The position numbers and the translations under genes are program-made. The notes below the pieces were generated by a model, which saw nothing but the letters and a program-made list of their open reading frames with translations, made no database searches and had not been told where the DNA came from. From Virgibacillus sp. LDC-1 (GTDB lineage: Bacteria > Bacillota > Bacilli > Bacillales > Amphibacillaceae), in contig NZ_JARUVL010000012.1 in assembly GCF_030137545.1 (NCBI RefSeq), positions 8,426 to 72,425 on the forward strand: a DNA stretch of 64,000 bases. The letters run 5' to 3'. Of this stretch, positions 44,438-52,936 are shown one piece after another (within the stretch, counting starts at the first letter, position 1; the number at the start of each line of letters is the position of its first letter).

Positions 44438-44540
44438 ACTTATTAAGTAAAGGGAAAGATATACGCCTAATTTAAATGTAGTTGGTACATTTTTATAGGT
44501 GAATGATTATATTTTTATAAAAGCTATTTTTTTAATTTAA

Positions 44541-44561
44541 AAGTTGCATTAAGGAAACTAT
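44541..44561. promoter_or_regulatory. Candidate MntR box 2
   Basis: AAGTTGCATTAAGGAAACTA repeats box 1 with four changes, 157 bp downstream, in the leader before the first mnt gene. The two copies suggest dual-site manganese repression. Confidence 0.6.
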
Positions 44562-44613
44562 TATAGGTTAAGTAAATAATATATGTAATATTAGGCAGGA
44601 AGGTGACAATAGA

Positions 44614-45357
44614 ATGGAAAAAGCGTTATCTGTCAAGGACCTACACGTTTCGTATTATGGAAAAGAAGTTGTTCGAAACATTTCGTTTTCCTTTGATACT
44701 GGAAAATTAATTGGTGTTATCGGTCCAAATGGAGCTGGTAAATCCACATTAATGAAGGCCATGCTCGGATTAATACCAAAGGATAAAGGAACGGTAATCA
44801 TTAATGGAAGACCGTTAAAAGAAGTACGGAAACAAATTGCCTATGTTCCACAACGGAATAATTTAGATTGGGATTTCCCGATTAATGTATTAGATACGGT
44901 GCTGTTAGGTACGTATCCAAAGCTTGGATTTTTTCACAGACCGAAAAAGGAACATAAGCAATGGGCAATGGAATGCCTTCAGCGAGTAGGTATGGAAGCA
45001 TATAGTAAAAAGCAAATTGGTGAATTATCAGGTGGGCAGCAGCAACGGGTCTTTCTTGCTAGAGCCCTCGCGCAAAAAGCGGATATGTTTTTTCTCGATG
45101 AACCATTTGTTGGAATTGATATTGGCAGTGAAGAAACGATTGTCCGGATTTTAAAGGAAATTAGAGATCAAGGAAAAACAATACTCGTTGTTCACCACGA
45201 TTTAAGCAAAGCAAGAGAATACTTTCAGGAATTAATTTTGCTTAATCAGGAATTGATTGAATTTGGGAAGGTCGAGGATGTGCTTCAACCAGAGCAAATT
45301 GCTAAAGCATACCAGGGGCAGCTTTCCTTTTTAAAAGAATTGGCGGTGAAACCATGA
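44614..45357 (+). CDS. mntB: Manganese ABC transporter, ATP-binding protein
   Basis: ABC ATPase of 247 residues that drives Mn(II) import. Walker A GPNGAGKST, Q-loop YVPQRNNLDWDFPI (the zinc/manganese-class pattern), signature LSGGQQQR, and Walker B DMFFLDEP are intact. AGGAAGGTGAC precedes the ATG. The permease gene overlaps its stop by four bases. The metal is inferred from the MntR-like boxes and the class of the binding protein. Confidence 0.92.
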   Translation: MEKALSVKDLHVSYYGKEVVRNISFSFDTGKLIGVIGPNGAGKSTLMKAMLGLIPKDKGTVIINGRPLKEVRKQIAYVPQRNNLDWDFPINVLDTVLLGTYPKLGFFHRPKKEHKQWAMECLQRVGMEAYSKKQIGELSGGQQQRVFLARALAQKADMFFLDEPFVGIDIGSEETIVRILKEIRDQGKTILVVHHDLSKAREYFQELILLNQELIEFGKVEDVLQPEQIAKAYQGQLSFLKELAVKP

Positions 45358-46211
45358 TGTTTTTAGAAGCGTTAATGCAGTATGAATATTTACAAAAAGC
45401 GTTATTGACGTCGATTATGGTCGGTATTATAAGCGGTGTCATCGGAAGCTTTATTGTTCTACGAGGGCTAGCGTTAATGGGAGATGCGATTTCTCATGCG
45501 GTTTTACCTGGTGTTGCTGTATCATATTTTCTCGGAATTAACTTTTTCTTCGGAGCAGTAGTAACCGGTGTGCTAACTGCGGTTGGTATTGGTTATATTA
45601 GTCAAAACAGTCGGATAAAGAATGATTCTTCAATTGGTATTATGTTTACGGCAGCATTTGCCTTAGGGATTATATTAATTACGCTCTTAAAGAGTAGTAC
45701 AGATCTCTACCATATTTTATTTGGGAATGTGCTTGCTGTTCGACCATCAGATATGTGGATGACGATGATCATTGGAGTAATTGTATTGATTAGTGTATTT
45801 GCTTTTTATAAAGAGCTATTAATTACTTCTTTTGATCCAACGATGGCACAGGCTTACGGGTTACCAAATAAATTGATCCATTATTTCTTGATGACGTTGT
45901 TGACGATGGTAACGGTAGCTTCATTACAAACAGTAGGGATAATTCTTGTTGTAGCAATGCTGATTACACCAGCTGCGACCGCGTATTTATTAACGAATCG
46001 TTTATCAAGCATGATATTTTTATCTGCGTGCTTTGGTAGCTTGTCGAGTGTATTAGGACTTTATATTAGCTATCGAGCGAATCTCGCCTCAGGTGCAACG
46101 ATCGTTCTAGTAGCAACAACGTTATTTTTGCTAACGTTAATCTTTTCACCAAAGCAAGGTGTGCTATGGAGAGCAATACGTACTCGTCAAAAGCGCACGT
46201 CTTATTCTTAA
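45354..46211 (+). CDS. mntC: Manganese ABC transporter, permease
   Basis: ABC-3 family membrane permease of 285 residues with about eight hydrophobic segments. MGDAISHAVLPGVA is the family motif, and QTVGIILVVAMLITPAATAYLL lies late in the chain. Its ATG overlaps the mntB stop by four bases. Only one permease gene is present, where B. subtilis has two (mntC, mntD), so this transporter would use a homodimer. Confidence 0.92.
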   Translation: MMFLEALMQYEYLQKALLTSIMVGIISGVIGSFIVLRGLALMGDAISHAVLPGVAVSYFLGINFFFGAVVTGVLTAVGIGYISQNSRIKNDSSIGIMFTAAFALGIILITLLKSSTDLYHILFGNVLAVRPSDMWMTMIIGVIVLISVFAFYKELLITSFDPTMAQAYGLPNKLIHYFLMTLLTMVTVASLQTVGIILVVAMLITPAATAYLLTNRLSSMIFLSACFGSLSSVLGLYISYRANLASGATIVLVATTLFLLTLIFSPKQGVLWRAIRTRQKRTSYS

Positions 46212-46238
46212 TATAAATGAATGCGGAGGACTATAAAT

Positions 46239-47174
46239 ATGAAAAAATGGTTACTTGGTTTTATAGCTATTGGTTTGTTCGCTGCTGCGGGCTGTTCCAA
46301 CGATAGCAATGAAAGCATGAGTAAGGAGGATGGAAAGCTTCAAGTCGTTACAACATATTCTATCGTCTACGATATCGTTTCAAACATTGCTGGAGAACAC
46401 GCGAATGTAAAAAGTCTTGTACCGATTGGGCAAGACCCTCATTCCTATGAGCCATTACCAGCAGACGTTCAAGCTACTACGGATGCTGACCTTGTATTTT
46501 ATAATGGATTGAATTTAGAAACCGGAAATTCGTGGTTTCAGAAAATGATCGAAACGGCTGGTAAGGATGGAAAAGATGCGCCGGTATTCCGAATTAGTGA
46601 AGGCGTGACACCTCAATACCTAACCTCTGGTGGTCATGAGGGAGAAGAAGACCCACATGCATGGCTAGACGTACAAAACGGAATAACGTATGCAGAGAAT
46701 GCGAGGGATGCGCTCATTCAAGTAGATCCTAATCATAAAGCAGACTATGAAAAAAATGCTGCCGAATATATAAAGAAACTAGAAGAGCTTGATGCGAAAA
46801 TTAAAAAGGAGGTTGCTGCGTTACCTGAAGAAAAACGAATTCTTGTAACAAGTGAAGGCGCCTTTAAATATTTTTCAGCGGCCTACGGCTTTCATGCCGC
46901 CTATATTTGGGAAATAAATGCACATAACGAAGGTACACCAGAGCAAATTAAGACGATTGTCGACTTAATCCATGAAAAGAAAGTACCAGCGCTGTTTGTG
47001 GAAACAAGTGTAGATCCACGTAGCATGGAGACGGTATCCAATGAAACAGGTGTTGAGATTGCTGGAAAGATCTTTACCGATTCGATTGGAAAGTCTGGTG
47101 AGGACGGAGATACGTATATTAAAATGATTGAATGGAATTTAGATATGATAACGGATGGACTTGGGGGAAAATAA
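46239..47174 (+). CDS. mntA: Manganese-binding lipoprotein
   Basis: Extracellular solute-binding lipoprotein of 311 residues (cluster A-I). A lipoprotein signal peptide ends in the lipobox AAGC, so Lgt would modify the Cys. Metal ligands are expected in GQDPHSYEP, EDPHAWLDV, the ETSVDPR region and the C-terminal acidic stretch. The central loop (SGGHEGEEDPHAWLD) is short and not His-rich, which fits manganese rather than zinc. GGAGG lies nine bases before the ATG at 46239; an earlier ATG would overlap it. Confidence 0.9.
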   Translation: MKKWLLGFIAIGLFAAAGCSNDSNESMSKEDGKLQVVTTYSIVYDIVSNIAGEHANVKSLVPIGQDPHSYEPLPADVQATTDADLVFYNGLNLETGNSWFQKMIETAGKDGKDAPVFRISEGVTPQYLTSGGHEGEEDPHAWLDVQNGITYAENARDALIQVDPNHKADYEKNAAEYIKKLEELDAKIKKEVAALPEEKRILVTSEGAFKYFSAAYGFHAAYIWEINAHNEGTPEQIKTIVDLIHEKKVPALFVETSVDPRSMETVSNETGVEIAGKIFTDSIGKSGEDGDTYIKMIEWNLDMITDGLGGK

Positions 47175-47309
47175 GTAATTTACGAGTCGAAGTCTCCTCT
47201 AATAAAAGTGAGGGTGACATCGACTTTGCATTTATCATGGAATATGGGTTGGCTTTCTCCTGATTATTTGCTAAAATTATGGCACGCATGAAGTTGGAGG
47301 AATACGTTT

Positions 47310-47777
47310 ATGCCTAAAGGACTTGGAAAAGTAATTGCACAAAATAAAAAAGCATCACATGACTATTTTATTGAAGATACATATGAGGCTGGCATTGTGT
47401 TGCAAGGAACCGAGATTAAATCCATTCGAGCAGGAAGGATCAATTTAAAAGATGCCCACGCTCGAATAAATCATCGTGGTGAAGTACAGCTCATTAACAT
47501 GCACATTGCGCCTTATGAACAAGGAAACCGATTTAACCATGATCCAACACGGACTCGCAAGCTTTTATTACATCGCAAGGAAATTGATCGGTTAATAGGT
47601 TTAACACAGCAGCAAGGATATGCACTCGTGCCACTAAAGGTTTATATAAAAAATGGATTTGCTAAAGTTTTAATTGGCCTTGGAAAAGGAAAGAAGAAAT
47701 ACGATAAACGCGAGGATTTAAAACAAAAACAAATGAAACGAGATATCGACAGAGCAATCAAGGATCGCATGCAATAA
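47310..47777 (+). CDS. smpB: SsrA-binding protein SmpB
   Basis: tmRNA-binding protein of 155 residues needed for trans-translation. [31 protein letters not shown] and the basic C-terminal tail ([20 protein letters not shown]), which enters the ribosomal mRNA channel, are typical. TTGGAGGAA precedes the ATG. Its RNA partner ssrA lies 1.9 kb downstream, beyond rocB. Confidence 0.97.
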   Translation: MPKGLGKVIAQNKKASHDYFIEDTYEAGIVLQGTEIKSIRAGRINLKDAHARINHRGEVQLINMHIAPYEQGNRFNHDPTRTRKLLLHRKEIDRLIGLTQQQGYALVPLKVYIKNGFAKVLIGLGKGKKKYDKREDLKQKQMKRDIDRAIKDRMQ

Positions 47778-47829
47778 TATTCGTAAAAATGATTTCGTTT
47801 AGGTTCGATAGACACACATCAGGGAATAC

Positions 47830-47865
47830 ACCATCAGCAGGCTAAATCATGCTGATGGTTTTTGT
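47830..47865 (+). terminator. Terminator after smpB
   Basis: ACCATCAGCA pairs perfectly with TGCTGATGGT, then TTTTTG. Confidence 0.85.
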
Positions 47866-47895
47866 ATACAAGCAGCGCAAAGGGAGGAAGACGGT

Positions 47896-49575
47896 ATGGA
47901 TGAGAAGCACGAGTGGTTTGATTGTCGCGAGGAGTTATTAGCTTTAACGAAACAGCTTGTTCGCATTAACAGTATTGTGAATACAGAAGGGGAAAAAGTA
48001 ATTGCGCATTCGATATTCACGTACTTATCTGCTTTACCTTATTATACCGAGAATCCAACACACCTTACGATTGAACAAACAATTGGCGATGAATTAGAAC
48101 GATACAATGTTCTAGCTTTTGTAAAAGGAACAAAAGGAACAAAAGGAACAAGTAATCGAACCGTTGTTTTAATGGGGCACATGGATACAGTTGGTGTCGA
48201 TGATTTTAATCAGCAACAGGACTTCGCTTTTGATCCAGATGCTTGGATGGAGTTTTTACGCAAAGAAGAGCTATCTGAGTCAGTGAAAGACCAGTTAGAA
48301 TCAGGTGACTGGCTTTTTGGAAGAGGCGTGCTAGACATGAAGAGTGGCATTGCCAGTAACTTATACTTACTATCCCACTACGCAACCCACCCAGAGCAAT
48401 TAGATGGCAATATCGTATTTTTAGCAGAATGTGATGAAGAGGATAGCTCGAATGGTATTCTGTCTTCTTTAAAAACGTTAAAGCATTGGCGTGAGGACCA
48501 TGACTTTGACTATGTAGCAGCAATTAACAGTGATTTTGTTGCACCTGCGTTTGAAGGAGACGAAAATCGCTATGTATACAAAGGAACGGTAGGTAAGCTC
48601 CTTCCGTCATTTTTTATAACTGGCGATGAAACACATGTAGGCTCCTGCTTTGATGGGCTTGATCCGAATTTTATTGCTTCTGAGCTAACGCGACAAATTA
48701 ATTATAATCCTGATTTATGTGATGTTAGCTTAGGAGAACGGACAGTTCCACCTGTATCCTTAAAGCAAACCGATTTAAAGCCATCCTATACGGTGCAAAC
48801 CGCATTATCTGCTTTTGTTTATTATAATTTTTTTGTCCATTCTTGGACACCAGAAAAAGTATTAACTTTACTAAAAGATCAGGCAGAGATAGCCTTTCAA
48901 AATGCACTGGAATTATTTCAAGCACGTTATGAGCAATATTGTTCGGCAAATGGGCAGGTGTGTCGTCCACTACCGTGGAAGCCGCGGGTCTTTACGTATG
49001 AAGAGATGGATACAATGCTCGTTTCGAAATACGGAGAATCGTATAGCACGCATATGGAGCAGTTTAAACAAGATTTATTATATGATGAGACATTGGATAT
49101 ACGCATGTTTGCTGCGCGCGTAATTGAAGAAGCTTGGCGTTGGATGGAGGATAAAAGTCCGGCTATTTTTGTTTTTTATTCTTCCTTGTACTCACCAAGA
49201 GTTGCGTTAACAGGAAAGGATAAAGCAGAGACGAATTTGATACAAGCACTCGATCAAGCGGTTTCGGATATGCAAGACCATTATCGTTTTCCGATTAAAA
49301 CGCGTAATTTTTTTCCGCATATTTCAGATATGAGCTTTATCGCCATGAGTGATGCGATGGAGGATATTGCTTGGACAACAAAAAATAATCCTGCCTGGGG
49401 TACAAAGCTATATGCGAATTATGAAGATATCCAGGATTTAAATATTCCAGTCATTAATGTTGGTCCATATGGAATGGATGGCCATAAAAAGCTGGAGCGG
49501 ATGGAAATGACGTATTCACTTGAAATTGTTCCTAATTTAACGAATCGTGTTATTCAATATGTATTGCAGAAATAA
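47896..49575 (+). CDS. rocB: RocB-like M20 family peptidase
   Basis: Protein of 559 residues resembling B. subtilis RocB (similar length), named for its place in the arginine-degradation operon but with unproven chemistry. M20 metal motifs are visible: GHMDTVGVDDF, GRGVLDMKSGIAS and AECDEEDSSNG. The ATG follows AAAGGGAGGAAG. A three-fold 9-bp tandem repeat (AAAGGAACA, 48124-48150) encodes KGTKGTKGT in a surface loop. It separates smpB from ssrA, which are adjacent in many bacilli. Confidence 0.87.
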   Translation: MDEKHEWFDCREELLALTKQLVRINSIVNTEGEKVIAHSIFTYLSALPYYTENPTHLTIEQTIGDELERYNVLAFVKGTKGTKGTSNRTVVLMGHMDTVGVDDFNQQQDFAFDPDAWMEFLRKEELSESVKDQLESGDWLFGRGVLDMKSGIASNLYLLSHYATHPEQLDGNIVFLAECDEEDSSNGILSSLKTLKHWREDHDFDYVAAINSDFVAPAFEGDENRYVYKGTVGKLLPSFFITGDETHVGSCFDGLDPNFIASELTRQINYNPDLCDVSLGERTVPPVSLKQTDLKPSYTVQTALSAFVYYNFFVHSWTPEKVLTLLKDQAEIAFQNALELFQARYEQYCSANGQVCRPLPWKPRVFTYEEMDTMLVSKYGESYSTHMEQFKQDLLYDETLDIRMFAARVIEEAWRWMEDKSPAIFVFYSSLYSPRVALTGKDKAETNLIQALDQAVSDMQDHYRFPIKTRNFFPHISDMSFIAMSDAMEDIAWTTKNNPAWGTKLYANYEDIQDLNIPVINVGPYGMDGHKKLERMEMTYSLEIVPNLTNRVIQYVLQK

Positions 49576-49626
49576 AGCGCTCTACTTTTAGTTGTCGTCT
49601 CCATTATGTACCAGCCGTGTGGTTGG

Positions 49627-49654
49627 TTGATTTCATCGACTAATATGTTATAAT
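49627..49654 (+). promoter_or_regulatory. Promoter of ssrA
   Basis: TTGATT (49627-49632), 16-bp spacer, TATAAT (49649-49654) with TGT extension. The transcript would carry a leader of about 50 nt that RNase P removes. Confidence 0.7.
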
Positions 49655-49711
49655 AGGAGAAGTCAGAAGGAAAGTAAAGCTGATATATCCTTCGACGTAC
49701 TCCTATTATAT

Positions 49712-50074
49712 GGGGACGTTACGGATTCGACAGGGGTAGATCGAGCTTTGGTTGCGCGTCGAGGTTACGGCTCGTAAAACGTTAATCGCCTAAATATAAC
49801 TGGCAAAGAACGTAATCTTTCTTTAGCAGCTGCGTAAGCACTAGCTAAAGGATCCTTCCTGCGCTCGCCCGTGGTGCAGATTGAAGGGTCTCAACTAGAG
49901 CGGGCTACACCACCATTCGCCGTCTGAGGATGTTGGTTGAAATGAATCAGACTAGCTGCATGAAAGCCTGTTGATAGGCCGACATGATAGTGAAAGATAA
50001 TATATCAACTACACGCGTAGATGCCTTAGTGGCGATATCTCTGGACGTGGGTTCGATTCCCACCGTCTCCACCA
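49712..50074 (+). ncRNA. ssrA: Transfer-messenger RNA
   Basis: Ribosome-rescue RNA of 363 nt. The 5' end GGGGACGTTACGGATTCGAC and 3' end GGTTCGATTCCCACC...GTCTCCACCA form the tRNA-like acceptor domain, with CCA encoded. The tag frame runs 49802-49837 (GGC resume codon to TAA) and encodes GKERNLSLAAA, so with the charged alanine the tag is AGKERNLSLAAA. The hydrophobic Ala-rich end is the expected ClpXP degron; clpP is in this window. Confidence 0.96.
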
Positions 50075-50143
50075 ATACATACTACTGTAAATTGGTGCGA
50101 ACGAAAAATAATGCGTTTTAGATTTATATAAGAAGATTAGAAG

Positions 50144-50175
50144 TCATTCTCTATTAAAAGAGGATGATTTTTTTA
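50144..50175 (+). terminator. Terminator downstream of ssrA
   Basis: TCATTCTCT pairs with AGAGGATGA (one wobble), then TTTTTTT. Confidence 0.8.
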
Positions 50176-50283
50176 TTGTTATAATTTCTTGAAAATAACA
50201 AGAGCGGTAACCTAAACAAAGTATCGTTTAAAAAAGAGGATTTTATCCTTTCCTGTCGAACATTGAATTTTGGAGGTGATTAT

Positions 50284-50484
50284 TTGACGTTTACTAGAGT
50301 GGTATATGCAGAAAACACGTATGACCTTGAAGAAGAATTAAATAAGGTTATTGTTAACGAAACTCAAAATGCAAAAGTTACTTTAAAAGACATTAAGTTC
50401 AACTCCGTTTTTCAAGGGGGCGCTTTTGGATCAGAAAAAGTATTACATACTGCTATATTAATTTTTACAAAGACAGAAAATTAG
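50284..50484 (+). CDS. Small protein, possibly Cse60-like
   Basis: Soluble 66-residue protein that starts at TTG with a perfect GGAGGTGAT four bases upstream. The pattern YDLEEELNKVI, then LKDIKFNSV, then HTAILIFTK recalls the small sporulation protein Cse60 family, but I am not sure of this. The sequence is acidic at the N-terminal half. It has its own terminator and no partner gene. Function unknown. Confidence 0.6.
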   Translation: MTFTRVVYAENTYDLEEELNKVIVNETQNAKVTLKDIKFNSVFQGGAFGSEKVLHTAILIFTKTEN

Positions 50485-50498
50485 TTAATCCAGAGAGT

Positions 50499-50536
50499 AA
50501 ACAACCTAGTATAAAAATTCTACTGGGTTGTTTTTA
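50499..50536 (+). terminator. Terminator after the 66-aa gene
   Basis: AAACAACCTAGT pairs with ACTGGGTTGTTT (one wobble), then TT. Confidence 0.75.
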
Positions 50537-50890
50537 TACTGAAAAAAGTAAACGAAAGAAGCGTTAACGACTAGAAGGGAAGTACCATTATGCTGATAAG
50601 GAGAATCCTAATAAGTGTAAATTCGAAACTATATTTTTAGCGTAAGAAAAGATTGGAAATTTAACGAGCTGCAATAAAATCTTGCACTTTATCTTGCTTT
50701 AATTTTAAAATTCCAAACGAATGACTTGAGGGTTGAAAACATAATACAAATTATGGTAAAACATGATATGCTTAGTTTACTTGCTTTTACGATGATTTTT
50801 TTAATCATTATACAAGTATCCGAATAGAAGAGCACTAAAAAAGTTTTACCTTGGGAAATTATTAGTTAAACCATTTTGGGGGGGAAGACA
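50537..50890. other. Intergenic region with a possible tiny hydrophobic ORF
   Basis: AT-rich, no supported gene. A frame at 50753-50827 encodes 24 residues (MVKHDMLSLLAFTMIFLIII then QVSE), one membrane helix, extendable upstream to a TTG at 50726. No clear ribosome site, so it is noted but not called as a CDS. Confidence 0.3.
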
Positions 50891-51142
50891 TTGAAGAGAA
50901 CGGATTTTTTAGGTGCTGTGTTTTTGATTTCAGGGGTATTTTTGTACGGAATCATACATCTTGCTATTGCTAATTATGTGCCTAGTATAGGTGGATGGAG
51001 TGAACCACCAGGGAAATTTAAGCAAGTTCGTGATGATATTATGGTCAATATTCCATATTTTTTAAGCATTGCTTTTATACTAATAGGTTTAGTATTACTG
51101 TTTTTAAAAGAAATCAAAAATTTAATTGCTCGTTTAGATTAG
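50891..51142 (+). CDS. Two-helix membrane protein, unknown function
   Basis: Protein of 83 residues: a hydrophobic helix (LGAVFLISGVFLYGIIHLAI), an outside loop of about 30 residues (NYVPSIGGWSEPPGKFKQVR), a second helix (IPYFLSIAFILIGLVLLFL) and a basic tail. I do not recognise the family by name. The start is TTG at 50891 because GGGGGGAAG lies directly upstream; a longer frame would run through that site. Confidence 0.6.
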   Translation: MKRTDFLGAVFLISGVFLYGIIHLAIANYVPSIGGWSEPPGKFKQVRDDIMVNIPYFLSIAFILIGLVLLFLKEIKNLIARLD

Positions 51143-51538
51143 AGAAGATGTTTTTTCGTAAAAGCAATTTCTTTACTTTTTACATTAAATAATTGTGGGT
51201 AGTTTCTTTGAAACGGATTTAATACAGTTTGATCTTCATGTCTAGCTTTGACGGCCGTCTACTAATAGTAGATGGTCTTTTTGTGATGTTACAAATAAAG
51301 CTAGTCTTACTTAATAAATGAGAATGTAACTATTATTCAACTTTTATTATAAAGAAGTAAATAGTAGATTTAAGTTATTAATAATTCAATAGAATAGGTC
51401 GATATACTTAATAGAATACACAGGAATTTTTACCTACATTCGTGTTTAAGAAAAAAGGCTTCAATACATAATTCTAATTACTGATTGATAATTATAAGGA
51501 AAATGGATTCTTGATTGGGACAAAGGGGGAGCTCGTCA
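51143..51538. other. AT-rich intergenic region with terminator
   Basis: Contains a terminator (GACGGCCGTCTACT pairing with AGTAGATGGTC, then TTTTT; 51250-51283). Next to it is TGTCTAGCT (51239-51247), also found at 52538-52546, a possible remnant of a dispersed intergenic repeat. The rest is AT-rich without an open frame of interest. Confidence 0.5.
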
Positions 51539-52426
51539 ATGGTACTCAAAGGGATAGAAAATGATTCTGAAATGATCCAGCATTATCTAGATATTGGGAA
51601 ATATGAGACTGTTGCTTCTTTATTAGATAAAGTGTTTGAAGACGACCCTGATAATGCTACAGCGCTTTTTCAAATGGGAATCGTGGAAATGTCTCGAAGG
51701 AATTATTTAGAAGCAAGAGGATATTGTCGGGAAGCATTACATTTAGGATATGATGAATCCAAAGCAATGCACCTTATCGGTTTCAGTTACCATAGGGAAG
51801 GAAAACTTGAAGAAGCAGAAGAAGCTCTTTTGAGAGCGCTTCAATTAACTCCGAGAGATAGTGAATTAATTACGTCCTATGGAGCATTGATGCTACAAAC
51901 AGGACAAGAAGAAAAGGCACTTGCAGCATTAGAGCGAGCGAGAGAGATTAATCCATCAAACATTCGTGTAAACCAGTTTCTCTGTGAATTTTATGTTGCA
52001 ATCTATGATGCAACAGTTCAACAAGTACACATAAATAATGTGATGGAATCAGCTGAAGAAGAAGTTCAGAGCTTGGTCTATACGGGGATGTTCCATGCGC
52101 TAAAAGGCGAGGTGAAAAAAACAAGGCAATGTTATCAGCAAGCTTTATTACTTCAACAAGAAGATGCAAATATTCTTGCCTTATTAGCGTGCCATGATTC
52201 ATTGACCCACCCTTTATTTGCTCCTTTTCGGCTAGTGGATAAAATCGGACGACGATCAATCGTTTTTATAGGTGCGATGGTTTTGGTCATGCTTTTGGCA
52301 GTGCTTCAATTATTTGTCCCAGCAATGATAGTTTTTTTTACAGCCTTGTTATTCGTTATCTATTCTTGGATAGTACCAATCCTTTATAAAACAAGGATGC
52401 GAAAAGCCCTGGAATCGAATGCTTAA
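51539..52426 (+). CDS. TPR protein with C-terminal membrane hairpin
   Basis: Protein of 295 residues. At least four TPR units are visible (ALFQMGIVEMSRRNYLEARG, AMHLIGFSYHREGKLEEAEE, LITSYGALMLQTGQEEKALA, and one near QSLVYTGMFHALKGEVKKTR). The chain ends with two close hydrophobic helices (about 238-280). It would display a TPR scaffold on the inner face of the membrane; partner unknown. AAAGGGGGAGC precedes the ATG at 51539; a TTG 24 bp earlier has no site. Confidence 0.72.
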   Translation: MVLKGIENDSEMIQHYLDIGKYETVASLLDKVFEDDPDNATALFQMGIVEMSRRNYLEARGYCREALHLGYDESKAMHLIGFSYHREGKLEEAEEALLRALQLTPRDSELITSYGALMLQTGQEEKALAALERAREINPSNIRVNQFLCEFYVAIYDATVQQVHINNVMESAEEEVQSLVYTGMFHALKGEVKKTRQCYQQALLLQQEDANILALLACHDSLTHPLFAPFRLVDKIGRRSIVFIGAMVLVMLLAVLQLFVPAMIVFFTALLFVIYSWIVPILYKTRMRKALESNA

Positions 52427-52457
52427 AAACTGAATATAAAATGCTACCTTATCTTTG

Positions 52458-52497
52458 AAAACGAATGGTCACGCGGTAAGTGATCATTCGTTTTTTA
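52458..52497 (+). terminator. Terminator after the TPR gene
   Basis: AACGAATG plus TCAC pairs with GTGA plus CATTCGTT, then TTTT. Confidence 0.85.
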
Positions 52498-52709
52498 CTT
52501 GTTGTCTAGAGGATAATTCTTTATAGAATAATAGTCGTGTCTAGCTCCAACGCCAAAAATCATTGTCTCTTTTTAAAACATCACTTCCCGTACGGTTCTC
52601 TGCATAGAAACTGGATATTTGATGGGTAAACTAAAATTAAAAGCTAGAACCTTCAAATGGTGTGTGAAGTTTTTCTATTATGGGTATTAATTAAAAGGAG
52701 TGATAGTAA

Positions 52710-52913
52710 ATGATGCATGGATTTGGTGGTATTGGTTTTACATGGTTTTTCTTAATTATTGTCATTATCCTTGGACTAGTATGGATAATGAAGGATAAGT
52801 CATCCGCACAGTCTGAGAATAGTGCATTAGACATTGCCAAGAACCGGTTAGCAAGAGGGGAAATAACGATGGATGAATTTGAAGCGATAAAGGAAAAATT
52901 AAAGGAAAAATAA
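52710..52913 (+). CDS. SHOCT domain small membrane protein
   Basis: Protein of 67 residues with one N-terminal membrane helix (WFFLIIVIILGLVWIM) and a C-terminal SHOCT motif (ALDIAKNRLARGEITMDEFEAIKEKL), a short helical module usually at protein ends. AAAGGAGTGATAG precedes the ATG. It is 23 bp ahead of the copper ATPase gene, and such SHOCT proteins often accompany copB in Firmicutes, which suggests a shared role in metal handling (inference). Confidence 0.8.
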   Translation: MMHGFGGIGFTWFFLIIVIILGLVWIMKDKSSAQSENSALDIAKNRLARGEITMDEFEAIKEKLKEK

Positions 52914-52936
52914 AAAAGATGCTAGGAGGGGATAAA

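Noticed and set aside
44614-47174. Zinc transporter (znuABC/adcABC)
   Set aside because: The binding protein lacks the long His-rich loop and the boxes resemble MntR rather than Zur sites; zinc is not excluded.
50753-50827. 24-residue hydrophobic peptide frame
   Set aside because: One membrane helix recalls small toxins, but there is no ribosome site, no antisense RNA promoter visible, and the length is within chance.
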